From JADJLQ01 sp038251405 (lineage in GTDB: Bacteria; Bacteroidota; Bacteroidia; Chitinophagales; Saprospiraceae), in contig JBBSBH010000020.1 of assembly GCA_038251405.1 (NCBI GenBank), positions 21,820 through 85,819 on the forward strand: a DNA stretch of 64,000 bases, written 5' to 3'. Below are positions 1-9,604 of the stretch, one piece after another. Position 1 is the stretch's first letter; each line of letters opens with the position of its first letter. The position numbers and the translations under genes were made by a program. The notes under the pieces were generated by a model, which had not been told where the DNA came from, ran no database searches, and was given only the letters and a program-made list of their open reading frames with translations.

Positions 1-230
1 ATGCTTGGTGCCTCATTGGATATGGCAAGTTTTGCACGTTTCAGAGCATCTCCTTCAAGACATCCACCACTAATACCACCAGACCATACCCCATCATCCA
101 TCACGAGCATGCGCGCACCTGTACGACGATAAGATGATCCATCGGCCCGCACTACTGTAGCCAAGGCAGAACGGGTCTTTATAGGATCGAGCGAATTATA
201 AAGTGAGATGATATTTCGAATTTCTTTCAT
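1..230 (-). CDS. XdhC/CoxI family protein, N-terminal part (runs off the window)
   Basis: The first 76 codons of a gene that continues beyond the left edge. The translation begins MKEIRNIISLYN and contains GSSYRRTGARMLV and SGGCLEGD, the hallmark N-terminal motifs of the XdhC/CoxI family. Known members help insert or mature the molybdenum cofactor of xanthine dehydrogenase and CO dehydrogenase-type enzymes. The ATG is at 228-230, preceded on the minus strand by AGGAGAGG, one of the few good Shine-Dalgarno sequences in this window. No molybdoenzyme gene is visible inside the window. The C-terminal Rossmann domain, if present, lies outside. Confidence 0.85.
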   Translation of the reverse strand, partial: MKEIRNIISLYNSLDPIKTRSALATVVRADGSSYRRTGARMLVMDDGVWSGGISGGCLEGDALKRAKLAISNEAPS

Positions 231-457
231 TTCCTCTCCTGTATTTATTGATTGGCCAACCCTATAACAAATGCTGCCAGGGCATTCATATACTTGTCAG
301 GATCTTTGTCAAAAGATAGTTTGTATAATCGTTGCAAATTACAAATTAACATACAAAATAATTTCAATCTACTATTCTACAATGAATAAAAGCATTCACC
401 ACAATGAATCAAATACTTTATATATTAGACTAACATAATATTTAAAATCCGGAAACC

Positions 458-1258
458 ATGAAGATCAAAATACTTTGGCTTGGCCTGATCGTTTTACTCC
501 ACTATAGTTCTCTATCCCAATCAATATTTCAATGGCCTGAAGGAAAGTCTATGGGATTGAGTTTTACCTGGGACGATGGGAGGGAAAGTCAGGTATTAAT
601 AGGTACCCCTTTATTGGATCATTATGGCATCAAAGCCACTTTCTATGTACTTCCATCTGCTGTAGAAAAACAATTGCCGCTCTGGAAAAAGGCCTTACAA
701 TCCGGCCATGAAATAGCTAATCACTCATTGACACATCCATGTTCTGGAAATTTTTTATGGTCTCGTAAAAATGCTCTTGAAGATTACTCGTTGCAAAAAT
801 TAGAAGAGAATATATTAGCTGCTAATTCAAAAATACAGGAGCTACTCGGAGTAACAATGACAGCGTTTGCATATCCTTGTGGGCAATCATTTGTAGGTAG
901 TGGAGAGAACACGCAAAGCTACGTACCCATCATTGCACAAAATTTCAATTCAGGCCGCACCTGGTTAGATGAAAGCCCCAATGACCCATCCTATTGCGAT
1001 TTGTCACAGATCACGGGAATGGAGATGGATGGTAAAAGTTTCAAACAAATATTAAATCTGATAAAACTAGCCCGTCAAAATCATTCCTGGCTTGTACTTG
1101 CCGGACATGATATTGGAAAGACAAAAACTCAAACTACCGATATCAAAATGCTGAAAAGACTTTTTAAATACCTCAAAGTACATGGTCAGGACATCTGGAC
1201 TGTGCCGGTTAATGAAATATCGGTATATATAAAAAATCAAAGAAAAAAGAGTACTTGA
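458..1258 (+). CDS. Polysaccharide deacetylase family protein (NodB fold), secreted
   Basis: A 266-residue carbohydrate esterase family 4-like protein. Residues 1-22 form a signal peptide ending near SLSQS. Motif 1 is TWDDG (Asp39/Asp40, the variant of TFDDG). Motif 2 is the HEIANHSLTH segment with metal-binding His89 and His93. AYPCGQS and LAGHDIG match later NodB motifs. The family removes N- or O-acetyl groups from polysaccharides such as chitin, xylan or peptidoglycan; the substrate cannot be told here. The length fits a single-domain enzyme. It has no close operon partner. The reading frame stays open for 59 codons beyond its TGA (see 1259-1438). Confidence 0.85.
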   Translation: MKIKILWLGLIVLLHYSSLSQSIFQWPEGKSMGLSFTWDDGRESQVLIGTPLLDHYGIKATFYVLPSAVEKQLPLWKKALQSGHEIANHSLTHPCSGNFLWSRKNALEDYSLQKLEENILAANSKIQELLGVTMTAFAYPCGQSFVGSGENTQSYVPIIAQNFNSGRTWLDESPNDPSYCDLSQITGMEMDGKSFKQILNLIKLARQNHSWLVLAGHDIGKTKTQTTDIKMLKRLFKYLKVHGQDIWTVPVNEISVYIKNQRKKST

Positions 1259-1438
1259 ACTAAGTTTTTCAAAAGCTTCAAACCTTCTGCTAAAATACTA
1301 TTGAAATTATCTGCTGATTTCAATAAACTGGTACATGGCTCGAAAAATGACCTGGTATTGATTTCCAGATATGAAAAGGAAAATTTCCTTTTAATAAAAT
1401 TATCAACGTTAATTGAGCAAGGTTTTACCAATTTCTAA
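1259..1438 (+). other. In-frame open extension after the deacetylase stop; possible gene remnant
   Basis: Directly after the TGA at 1256-1258 the same frame stays open for 59 codons and ends with TAA at 1436-1438. It has no ATG of its own. The translation looks protein-like, with stretches such as DLVLISRYEKENF and KLSTLIEQGF, but I do not recognise it. It could be the tail of a decayed gene, a readthrough extension, or chance. The rest of the gap (1439-1603) shows no gene. Confidence 0.25.
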
Positions 1439-1603
1439 AGTAGCGCGATTTATCTTCTTCCCATATAAAGGATCTGACCCGCCTAATCGACATGCCAAAA
1501 TTCTGTTGGAGGTTATTTAAAGTTATACTAAATCAATACTAAAATTGAAGCCTGGTAAACAGTTTATAGCCATGACATGCACTCCAGCCAGCTCAAAGAC
1601 AAA

Positions 1604-1635
1604 AAGACCTCATCAATTTTCATTAATGAAGTCTT
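1604..1635 (-). terminator. Intrinsic terminator of metY
   Basis: On the minus strand AAGACTTCAT pairs with ATGAGGTCTT (10 bp including one G-U) across a 12-base loop and is followed by TTTTTG. It lies 21 bases beyond the metY stop codon. Confidence 0.7.
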
Positions 1636-1655
1636 AATTTCCTTTTTGCAGCTAC

Positions 1656-2963
1656 TTATGCAAACACTTTTGCAAAAGCCTGTTCAAAATCAGCTTTGAT
1701 ATCATCTATATGCTCCAGACCTACGCTGATCCTAATCAAATTTTCAAGTACTCCTGATTTCTCTCGCTCTTCATTACTTAATTGTTCGTGAGTAGTGGAA
1801 GCAGGATGGATCGCCAAAGACTTTGCGTCACCTACATTTGCCAAATGGCTAATAAGGGTAAGCGAATCGATAAATTTCTTACCATTTTCAAGACCGCCTT
1901 TTATTCCAAACTGCAATACTCCACCAAATCCATTTTTCAAGTATTTCTGGGCCAGAGTATGGTAAGGACTTGATGCAAGACCAGGATACCATACGAATTC
2001 TACATTTTCATTTTGCTCTAACCAGGTAGCAAGAGTCATTGCATTTTGTACATGCCTTTCTGCTCTGAGACTCAATGTTTCCAATCCTTGTAAAAACAAA
2101 AATGAATTGAATGGGCTAAGCGCTGACCCAAAATCTCTCAATCCCTCTACGCGAGCGCGAATGATAAAAGCTACATTAGGCATACCCAGTGGATTGCCCT
2201 CACCAAATATCTCCCAGAATTTCATCCCATGATAACCTTCACTGGGTTCTGTAAACTGAGGATACTTGCCATTGCCCCAATTGTAATTGCCTCCATCTAT
2301 AATGACACCTCCAATGGAAGTTCCATGGCCTCCAATCCATTTTGTGGCGCTGTGAACAACGATATTGGCACCATGTTTTATGGGTTGAAACAAATATCCA
2401 CCTGCTCCGAAAGTATTATCTACTACTAAAGGGATATCATGTTTTTTACACATCGCCGCTATGGCATCAAAATCCGGAATATTAAGTCTTGGATTGCCGA
2501 TAGTTTCAAGATAAATGGCTTTGGTCTTGTTATCGATCAATTTTTCAAATGATTGCACATTATCTCCATCAGCGAATCTGGCTTCCACGCCCAACCTTTT
2601 AAATGCTACTTTAAATTGATTAAAAGTACCACCATACAGGTAAGAAGTCGAAATAAAATTGTCTCCGGCTTGCATAATATTATTCAATGCTAAAAATTGC
2701 GCCGCCTGTCCTGAACCAACCGCCAATGCTGCCACACCACCTTCTAATGCTGCCATTCGCTGTTCAAACACATCAGATGTAGGATTCATGATCCGGGTGT
2801 AAATATTTCCAAACTGTCGAAGACCAAACAGATTGGCCGCATGCTCTGCATTGTCAAATCCAAAACTGGTAGTTTGATAAATAGGGACTGCTCTTGATTT
2901 AGTAGTAGGATCTATTTGCTGACCAGCATGTAATTGAAGTGTTTCAAATTTTTGATTTGCCAT
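1656..2963 (-). CDS. metY: O-acetylhomoserine aminocarboxypropyltransferase (sulfhydrylase)
   Basis: A 435-residue pyridoxal-phosphate enzyme of the Cys/Met metabolism family. It makes homocysteine from O-acetylhomoserine and sulfide in methionine synthesis. The start (QTTSFGFDNAEHAANLF), the cofactor lysine in SATKWIGGHG (Lys208) and the full length are typical of the long MetY type rather than the shorter cystathionine synthases. It is divergent from metG across a 286-bp gap, so two genes that produce and use methionine share an upstream region. I looked for a SAM riboswitch in that gap and could not make one out; the only feature noticed is a small palindrome, ATGCC-TTAC-GGCAT, near 3055. 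Confidence 0.93.
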   Translation of the reverse strand: MANQKFETLQLHAGQQIDPTTKSRAVPIYQTTSFGFDNAEHAANLFGLRQFGNIYTRIMNPTSDVFEQRMAALEGGVAALAVGSGQAAQFLALNNIMQAGDNFISTSYLYGGTFNQFKVAFKRLGVEARFADGDNVQSFEKLIDNKTKAIYLETIGNPRLNIPDFDAIAAMCKKHDIPLVVDNTFGAGGYLFQPIKHGANIVVHSATKWIGGHGTSIGGVIIDGGNYNWGNGKYPQFTEPSEGYHGMKFWEIFGEGNPLGMPNVAFIIRARVEGLRDFGSALSPFNSFLFLQGLETLSLRAERHVQNAMTLATWLEQNENVEFVWYPGLASSPYHTLAQKYLKNGFGGVLQFGIKGGLENGKKFIDSLTLISHLANVGDAKSLAIHPASTTHEQLSNEEREKSGVLENLIRISVGLEHIDDIKADFEQAFAKVFA

Positions 2964-3228
2964 GGTTTTATTAATTAAAAAATTAAATAATGAATTAAAT
3001 TAAAAGAAACGGTTATAAATGGGAATATAATATGGGATAATATGGTATTAGATAATGCCTTACGGCATACAACAACACATAACCATAAAAATAAAAAATC
3101 TCATATTATATCGCCAAAAGTAAAAAATTCATTTCGCAAAATCAAAATTTAATTCAAACCATACCGGTATGAACTGAAATTTACAAAAATCATATTAGTA
3201 AAAAAATCATACAAGCACGATATTTTTC

Positions 3229-3236
3229 TACCTTTG
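3229..3236 (+). promoter_or_regulatory. Promoter -7 element of metG
   Basis: TACCTTTG fits the Bacteroidota -7 consensus TAnnTTTG and ends 13 bases before the metG ATG. No clear TTG -33 element is seen. Confidence 0.5.
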
Positions 3237-3249
3237 CCCGCTACTACCC

Positions 3250-5388
3250 ATGGAGATTAAAAGGTATCTTATCACTTCAGCACTGCCCTATGCTAACGGG
3301 CCCCTGCACATTGGCCATCTCACCGGTGCATATTTACCCGCTGATATTTTTGTAAGATTCCTCCGATTAACTGGAAAAGATGTGGTTTGGGTATGTGGAT
3401 CTGATGAACATGGAGCGGCTATTACTGTAAAAGCTCGCAAAGAAAATACCAGCCCCAAAGAAATTATAGACAAATACCATGAGCAATTGCGTGATGCCCT
3501 TTTTGGTATGGGTATTTCATTTGATATTTACCACAGGACCTCTTCACCCATACATCATGAAACGAGTCAGGATTTTTTCAGAACACTTTTAAAAAATGGG
3601 GCATTCAAAGAAATCGAGAGTGAACAATATTTTGATGAGACCGTAGATCAGTTTTTGGCGGATAGATACATCATGGGAACATGCCCCATTTGCAAAAATC
3701 CAAACGCATATGGTGATCAATGCGAACAATGTGGCTCTACACTTAGCCCTACAGACCTCATAGATCCGAAATCTACTTTAAGTGGCAGTACTCCTATTAA
3801 AAAACTCACTAAGCATTGGTATCTGCAATTAGATAAAGAGCAAGACTGGCTACGCACCTGGATAGAAACCGGAATACTTAATGGGGAGCAGCATCATTTT
3901 CCTGAAGACTGGAAATCACATGTACTAGGACAATGCAAATCATGGCTTGATAATGGATTAGAACCCAGATCAATGACTCGCGATTTAGATTGGGGCATAG
4001 ATGTACCCCAGGAAATACCGGGTTCTAAGGGAAAGAAATTATATGTTTGGCTTGATGCTCCTATTGGATATATCAGTGCAACCAAGCAATGGGCTATCGA
4101 TCATAACAAAGATTGGGAAACCTATTGGCGAGACCCTGAGACGGCATTAATTCATTTTATAGGAAAAGACAATATCGTATTTCATTGCCTCATATTTCCT
4201 GTGATTTTAAAAATTTATGGTGGATATAATCTGCCCATCAATGTACCTGCTAATCAATTTATGAACCTGGAAGGTGATAAAGTTTCAACTTCACGTAACT
4301 GGGCTGTATGGATTTTGGATTATTTGAAAGAAATGCCTGGTAAAGAAGATCAATTAAGATATTATTTGATCAAAACCATGCCGGAACAAAGAGACAGTGA
4401 ATTTCTTTGGAAAGGGTTTCAGGACGCTGTCAATAATGAACTGGTAAATAATCTGGCCAATTTTTTCAACAGAGTAATTGTATTGGTCAATAAATACTTT
4501 GATGGAAAAGTACCTTCATTTGATCCTGACAAAGGATTCGTAGGTACTGAAGAAGCTGATTTCGATTCTTTCCATGAAGTAGAGTTACTTAATGTATTTG
4601 ACCGGGTGCAAGATTTAAATCAAAGTATTCGTGAATTCAGGTTTAGAGATGCCCTAAAAAGTATAATGGACTTGAGCAGTACAGGTAATCTTATTCTACA
4701 ATCCAATGAGCCCTGGAAAAAAGAAAAATCTGATCCGGAATCGGTAAAAGTCGTTTTGAATTATTGTATTCAATTAGTTGCCGTATTGAGTGTGGCTATA
4801 AGGCCATTTTTACCATTTACTTCAGATAAAATGCGTGATCAGCTTAATTTGCCTCAGCTTAAAGATGAAAACGATCTGAATATAATGCTGGATGCCCTGG
4901 CAGAAGGCGAATTACTTATTCCCCAAGATCATAAAATCGGAGAACCAGTCCATTTATTTTCCAGAGTAGATGACGCCGTTATTCAGGAACAAATAGATAA
5001 ATTAAAAAAAGGTCAGGTTGTACCTGCGGTTCCCGTGGTCACATCAGCTGAACCAGTTAAAGAGACGATCGATATAACTGATTTCACAAAAATAGATCTT
5101 AGAGCAGGCACTATACTTTCAGCTTCAAAAGTGGAAAAAGCGGATAAACTGCTTGAATTAACAGTAGATCTTGGATTTGAGACACGCACTATTGTAAGTG
5201 GAATAGCGAAGCATTTCGCGCCAGAAAAATTACCTGGACAGCGTGTGGTTATTGTCGCTAATTTAGCAACCAGAAAAATGAAAGGCATCGAGTCCAATGG
5301 TATGATTTTGCTTTCCGAAAATTCCGATGGAAGTTTGAAGTTTGTAGCACCTACCACCGATGCTGAAAACGGCAGCGCAGTCAAATGA
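3250..5388 (+). CDS. metG: Methionyl-tRNA synthetase with C-terminal tRNA-binding domain
   Basis: A 712-residue class I aminoacyl-tRNA synthetase that charges tRNA-Met. The HIGH signature is at residues 20-23 (PLHIGHLTG). A zinc knuckle with Cys145, Cys148, Cys158 and Cys161 follows in the connective region. The KMSKS loop is the variant KVSTS at 344-348. From about residue 610 there is a C-terminal EMAP/Trbp111-like domain (DFTKIDLRAGTI) that promotes dimerisation and tRNA binding, as in E. coli MetG. Its TGA stop overlaps the ATG of the downstream lipoprotein gene by four bases, suggesting co-translation. Confidence 0.96.
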   Translation: MEIKRYLITSALPYANGPLHIGHLTGAYLPADIFVRFLRLTGKDVVWVCGSDEHGAAITVKARKENTSPKEIIDKYHEQLRDALFGMGISFDIYHRTSSPIHHETSQDFFRTLLKNGAFKEIESEQYFDETVDQFLADRYIMGTCPICKNPNAYGDQCEQCGSTLSPTDLIDPKSTLSGSTPIKKLTKHWYLQLDKEQDWLRTWIETGILNGEQHHFPEDWKSHVLGQCKSWLDNGLEPRSMTRDLDWGIDVPQEIPGSKGKKLYVWLDAPIGYISATKQWAIDHNKDWETYWRDPETALIHFIGKDNIVFHCLIFPVILKIYGGYNLPINVPANQFMNLEGDKVSTSRNWAVWILDYLKEMPGKEDQLRYYLIKTMPEQRDSEFLWKGFQDAVNNELVNNLANFFNRVIVLVNKYFDGKVPSFDPDKGFVGTEEADFDSFHEVELLNVFDRVQDLNQSIREFRFRDALKSIMDLSSTGNLILQSNEPWKKEKSDPESVKVVLNYCIQLVAVLSVAIRPFLPFTSDKMRDQLNLPQLKDENDLNIMLDALAEGELLIPQDHKIGEPVHLFSRVDDAVIQEQIDKLKKGQVVPAVPVVTSAEPVKETIDITDFTKIDLRAGTILSASKVEKADKLLELTVDLGFETRTIVSGIAKHFAPEKLPGQRVVIVANLATRKMKGIESNGMILLSENSDGSLKFVAPTTDAENGSAVK

Positions 5389-6881
5389 TGAAATTTTTTC
5401 CTTCAAAATATTTTCCCTTAACCATGGCTAATAAACAGACCAGACACTTTAAGATATTAAGTATGTTATTAATTTTTTTATGCTTTTTGATGAGTTGTAA
5501 AACTAATTCTGACTCTGCGGGCTCTGCTTCTACCAGGCCCATGGGCAAGGTAGATATCAAACTAAAAGTCTCCGGCGAAGCAGCAGGCATTGTTCAACTT
5601 GCCGGGATCTATGCTGACCAAAATTTTTTAGCAGATACCACGCACATTGATCAGGCCGGAAACATTCATTTTAAAAAAGATAGCCTGTTTAAGAGTGGGA
5701 TGTATTTTGTAGTGTTGCCAGATCAGCAGAATTTCCAAATGCTATTAGATGCTGATCAGGAATTTGAAATGACTACTAATGCAGCTGACTTGATAAATTC
5801 TATGCAGGTAAAAGGATCAGAAGATAATGATATGCTATATCAATCCTTAAAATTACAATTAGGGCAAGAAAAACAGACTCAACCCTTATTCCAAAAAATA
5901 CAAGGACTACCAGAAAATGATCCAGAGGTTGCTGCTTATAAAAAAATGGCTGATGAATTTAGACTAGCAAGGAAAGCACAATTGGATGAATTCGAAAAAA
6001 AAGCTCCACATTCATTCTTTATTTCGTTTAAAAAAGCTGGTCAAAATCCTGATGTAAAAGATATCAAACTAGCTGATGGTCAACCTGATTTAAATGCAGA
6101 GGCTTATTTTTTCAGAAAAGAATATTGGGACAATACCGACTTATCTGATGTCAGGTTGATGTATACTCCCGTAATGTCCAACAAAATCAAGCAATACTTT
6201 ACAGATATTACTGCTCAACATCAGGATTCACTGGTAAAACAAATAGATGAAGTACTTCCAAAGACGCTCTCCAATCCAGAACTATTCAAATACATGAGCA
6301 ACTGGCTCTTGTTTAAGTATGAGCCTGGAAAAACGACTTTAATGGATGGTGAGGCGGTATTTTCTCATGTAGTAAATAAATATTTTACAGCAGATAAGGC
6401 AACCTGGCTGAAGCCCGGAGATTTGCGCGCCATACAGCAAAGAGCTGACGAAATGAAAGGAAGTCTGCTCAATCACAAAGGTCTCAATGTCATAGCAAAA
6501 GATCCAAATGGAAATACCAGGTCTATATATGAAATAAAGACTCCCTATATAGTAGTCTATCTATTTCACACCGATTGTGAGCATTGCCAGGAAATGACGC
6601 CAAAATTGAGCAAAATGTATCCGCAACTAAAAAGCCGTGGCGTAACTATATATACAATCGCTGTAAATACCACTGATGCGGAATGGAAAAAATTTATTCC
6701 CAAGTACGGCATGACAGAATTTATCAATGTATTCGATCCTACTAATGTATCTGTATATGGTAAATATTTTGTGGATAATACACCTGAAATCTATATACTA
6801 AACAAAGAGAGAATCATTATCGGCAAAAATTTAAAACCTGATCAGATCAATACTATTATAGATTTAGACCAGAAAAAATAA
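5385..6881 (+). CDS. Thioredoxin-like (TlpA/ResA-type) lipoprotein with N-terminal DUF4369-like domain
   Basis: A 498-residue envelope protein. It has a lipoprotein signal ending in the lipobox FLMSC. After it comes a beta-rich DUF4369-like domain (roughly residues 50-140), a helical middle, and a C-terminal thioredoxin fold with the redox pair CEHC in the context FHTDCEHCQEM. Such Bacteroidota proteins reduce or exchange disulfides in the periplasm. The first ATG (5385) overlaps the metG stop in an ATGA arrangement. An internal ATG at 5424 (MANKQTRHFK) would give a more normal 25-residue signal peptide, so the true start is open. The partner substrate is unknown. Confidence 0.8.
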   Translation: MMKFFPSKYFPLTMANKQTRHFKILSMLLIFLCFLMSCKTNSDSAGSASTRPMGKVDIKLKVSGEAAGIVQLAGIYADQNFLADTTHIDQAGNIHFKKDSLFKSGMYFVVLPDQQNFQMLLDADQEFEMTTNAADLINSMQVKGSEDNDMLYQSLKLQLGQEKQTQPLFQKIQGLPENDPEVAAYKKMADEFRLARKAQLDEFEKKAPHSFFISFKKAGQNPDVKDIKLADGQPDLNAEAYFFRKEYWDNTDLSDVRLMYTPVMSNKIKQYFTDITAQHQDSLVKQIDEVLPKTLSNPELFKYMSNWLLFKYEPGKTTLMDGEAVFSHVVNKYFTADKATWLKPGDLRAIQQRADEMKGSLLNHKGLNVIAKDPNGNTRSIYEIKTPYIVVYLFHTDCEHCQEMTPKLSKMYPQLKSRGVTIYTIAVNTTDAEWKKFIPKYGMTEFINVFDPTNVSVYGKYFVDNTPEIYILNKERIIIGKNLKPDQINTIIDLDQKK

Positions 6882-6909
6882 AAAGACTTTTCTTTTTTAT
6901 TCAGTCTTT
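6882..6909 (+). terminator. Probable terminator after the thioredoxin-like lipoprotein gene
   Basis: AAAGACT (6882-6888) pairs perfectly with AGTCTTT (6903-6909). The following T-tract is poor, so this is a moderate call. Confidence 0.4.
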
Positions 6910-7051
6910 CTCCACTGTATAATGATTTGGGTATTTCCTCCAGTCAAGTAAAACCATAAAAAAAGAATTGATAATTTGCCGTGACCAGAGCTTATAAATT
7001 GACCTTATTTTTTAGCCTTAGTGTCAATATCCTGGCTGGCATGAATCATAT

Positions 7052-7079
7052 GCTGGTTCGGAATTTTAGATGAACCAGC
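7052..7079. repeat. Perfect inverted repeat upstream of lepB
   Basis: GCTGGTTC (7052-7059) and GAACCAGC (7072-7079) form an 8-bp perfect dyad with a 12-base spacer, 85 bp upstream of the lepB ATG. It has no U-tract, so an operator or a structured leader is as likely as a terminator. A degenerate -7 element (TATCTTTA, 7132-7139) lies between it and lepB. Confidence 0.4.
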
Positions 7080-7163
7080 GTCTGAAGGGGCGCTTTAGTC
7101 TATAAGTCTAGGCTGCTTCGATCATAAATCATATCTTTAGCCCACTTTTTATACAATCGATAT

Positions 7164-8723
7164 ATGTTATTATTTCTGTTAATCGGGTACTTGATTTTTA
7201 GTGTAGGAATGTACTTTGTGTTCCTCAAGACTGGTGTGGAAGCCTGGAAAGGATTAGTACCAGGGCTCAATCTTTATGAGATGGCGGGTATAGTTGGGAG
7301 GAAAAAGAGCCATGCCTGGTGGATGCTATTTCCTATAGTAAATATTTTTATATTTTCTGCACTAATCATTGATTTAGCAAGGTCATTCGGGAAGCATACA
7401 TTCGGTCAACATGCTCTTTCAGTAATTTTTGCCCCATTTTATGCATTGTGGCTGGGCTTAGACAAAAAGCAAAAGTATACTGGACCAGTACTCATACAGG
7501 AAAGAGAATTTATCACCAAATTGAAGGAAGCGCATGAGAAAAATGATACCAAAACGATCAGTAAGCTCAATGCAAATAATCCATATAAGAAAGGGCCCAT
7601 CAGAGAATGGGCCGAGTCAATCATATTTGCTGTATTTGCCGCGGCATTTATCAGAATGTTTTTGATAGAAGCTTATATGATACCTACATCGTCTATGGAA
7701 GGCAGTCTGAAAGTAGGCGATTTTTTATTTGTTAGCAAGGCCCACTATGGTATCAGGATGCCTATGACCTTTGTGATGATTCCCTTATTACACAATCGAA
7801 TTCCCTTCTTAAATACTGAATCCTACTTAAAAACCCCACACTTTGGATATACCCGATTACCAAAACTGCAAGAGGTACAGAGATTCGAGCCATTTGTGTT
7901 TAACTGGCCGGTGGGGGATAGTGTATATCTATCGCCTACCCGATCGTGGACAGCAGATCAGTACCGTCGCGATCAATATGTAAAAGATGATGTTCGTGGC
8001 GCTGAACTGATTACCAGGCCTATAGACAAAAAAGATCACTATATAAAAAGATGTGTGGGACTACCCGGAGATAGCCTTAAAATAGTCGATCGACAATTGT
8101 ATATAAATAATGTGGCTGCACCAAATGCTACGCACCAACAGTTTATGTACAGAATTATTTCACCATCAGGCCCTATAAATCAAAGAAAACTAGATCAAAT
8201 AGGTGTAAATCTTTCAGAATCTTACCCTAATCAAAGCATTTATTTCCTTGACAGCACGCAGGTGGTAAAAATAAAAGGAATGGATAGCTCTATATTGGTA
8301 CAGGTGATGCCTCAGCAAGCCAGACCCATGTTTCCGTATGATACTCCTATTTCAGCTTCATGGACGGTAGATAATTATGGGCCGATCTACATTCCTAAAA
8401 AAGGAGCAACCACGCCATTAACTTTAGAAAATCTGCCTTTGTATAACAGAGTCATTTCTGTTTATGAAAATAATAAACTGGAAGTAAAAGATGGTAAGAT
8501 TTCTATCAATGGTAAGGAAGCCAGTTCTTATACTTTTAAACAAAACTATTATTGGGCTATGGGCGATAACAGGCATAATAGCGAAGACTCACGGGCATGG
8601 GGTTTTGTGCCCGAAGACCATATAGTTGGCAAGCCGTTGTTCATTTGGTTTTCAACCAAAAATGGTAAACTTGCCAATGGAATTAATTGGGATAGACTTT
8701 TTACTTCAGCAAATAAAAAATAA
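7164..8723 (+). CDS. lepB: Signal peptidase I with N-terminal DUF5684-like membrane region
   Basis: A 519-residue inner-membrane protease that removes signal peptides from exported proteins. Residues 1-110 hold several hydrophobic segments in the pattern of DUF5684, a common N-terminal addition in Bacteroidota. The peptidase domain follows from about residue 145. Catalytic Ser177 lies in PTSSMEGSL and general-base Lys295 in YIKRCVGLPGD. MGDNRHNSEDSR near the C-terminus is the conserved box E. A long insertion between the Ser and Lys boxes makes it larger than the E. coli enzyme. The stop shares one base with the start of the next gene (TAATG), so the three genes to 10209 look like one operon. 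Confidence 0.93.
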   Translation: MLLFLLIGYLIFSVGMYFVFLKTGVEAWKGLVPGLNLYEMAGIVGRKKSHAWWMLFPIVNIFIFSALIIDLARSFGKHTFGQHALSVIFAPFYALWLGLDKKQKYTGPVLIQEREFITKLKEAHEKNDTKTISKLNANNPYKKGPIREWAESIIFAVFAAAFIRMFLIEAYMIPTSSMEGSLKVGDFLFVSKAHYGIRMPMTFVMIPLLHNRIPFLNTESYLKTPHFGYTRLPKLQEVQRFEPFVFNWPVGDSVYLSPTRSWTADQYRRDQYVKDDVRGAELITRPIDKKDHYIKRCVGLPGDSLKIVDRQLYINNVAAPNATHQQFMYRIISPSGPINQRKLDQIGVNLSESYPNQSIYFLDSTQVVKIKGMDSSILVQVMPQQARPMFPYDTPISASWTVDNYGPIYIPKKGATTPLTLENLPLYNRVISVYENNKLEVKDGKISINGKEASSYTFKQNYYWAMGDNRHNSEDSRAWGFVPEDHIVGKPLFIWFSTKNGKLANGINWDRLFTSANKK

Positions 8724-9604
8724 TGAGGTTAGCTTTTTGGGGAATATTAATTTTTAGTTTTTCATTTTCATTTTCACAGAATTTAGCCAGTAATGTCTAT
8801 ATCTTTAATCTGGAAGCATTGCCCAATGGCATGCGAGTCGTCCACAGTCCAAAACTACTCACTCAGTTCAATTCAAAAGGCTATAATAACCAGCCTTTTT
8901 TTATAAACGATCATGAGCTTTTGTTGACTGTGAAAATAAATGGAACTTCACAAACCGATATTTATAAATTTAATCTAAACACAAATACTCGTCAACAAAT
9001 TACCAAAACAAGCTTGAGTGAATTTTCGCCTTCAGTCACTTCAGATATGAAAAGTCTTTCCTTTGTGCGGGTGGATGATGAAGCCAGTGCATTGCAAAGA
9101 ATATATACAGCCGAATATAAATTGAATAGCAAAATCAACTCCCCGCTTCCCGACATCAAAAATGTTGGTTATTATTCCTGGTTGGATTCCAAAAATGTGG
9201 CTTTATTTCTAGTGAACAAACCCAGCCAGATAGCCTTGGTAAATACAGATACCAAAGATCCATTAATATTCAGTTCAGATATCGGCAGGTGCATGCAGTC
9301 CAATACCAATGGCAACCTGCTTTACGTGCATAAAATCACAGATGAGTATTGGTATATAAAAGAATACGATTCCATCAATCAAAAAGCAAATATAGTTTCA
9401 GAAACGGTAAAAGGCAGTGAAGATTTTGCACATTTGCCTGACGGTGAATTTATTATGGCGAAAGATTCAAAATTGTATAGCATCCATCCGCAGACTGAAA
9501 AATCCTGGACTGAAATAGCTGACCTTAGCTTTTTTGGGATAAGAAATATCACCCGACTAGCTTTTAACGGAGGCAAATTGGCTTTAGTAGATCAGTCAAA
9601 ATGA
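8723..9604 (+). CDS. Secreted TolB-like beta-propeller protein, function unknown
   Basis: A 293-residue protein with a signal peptide (residues 1-18). Repeated blades resemble PD40/WD40-like units, for example DIYKFNLNTNTRQQIT and FSPSVTSDMKSLSF. This is the TolB-type propeller fold, usually a protein-binding platform in the periplasm. It sits between lepB and a DUF1684 gene, overlapping both by 1-4 bases. No catalytic motif is visible. Confidence 0.6.
   Translation: MRLAFWGILIFSFSFSFSQNLASNVYIFNLEALPNGMRVVHSPKLLTQFNSKGYNNQPFFINDHELLLTVKINGTSQTDIYKFNLNTNTRQQITKTSLSEFSPSVTSDMKSLSFVRVDDEASALQRIYTAEYKLNSKINSPLPDIKNVGYYSWLDSKNVALFLVNKPSQIALVNTDTKDPLIFSSDIGRCMQSNTNGNLLYVHKITDEYWYIKEYDSINQKANIVSETVKGSEDFAHLPDGEFIMAKDSKLYSIHPQTEKSWTEIADLSFFGIRNITRLAFNGGKLALVDQSK

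Noticed and set aside
2964..3249. Possible SAM riboswitch between metY and metG
   Set aside because: A palindrome (ATGCC-TTAC-GGCAT) is present, but I could not find the conserved core or pseudoknot of a SAM riboswitch class.
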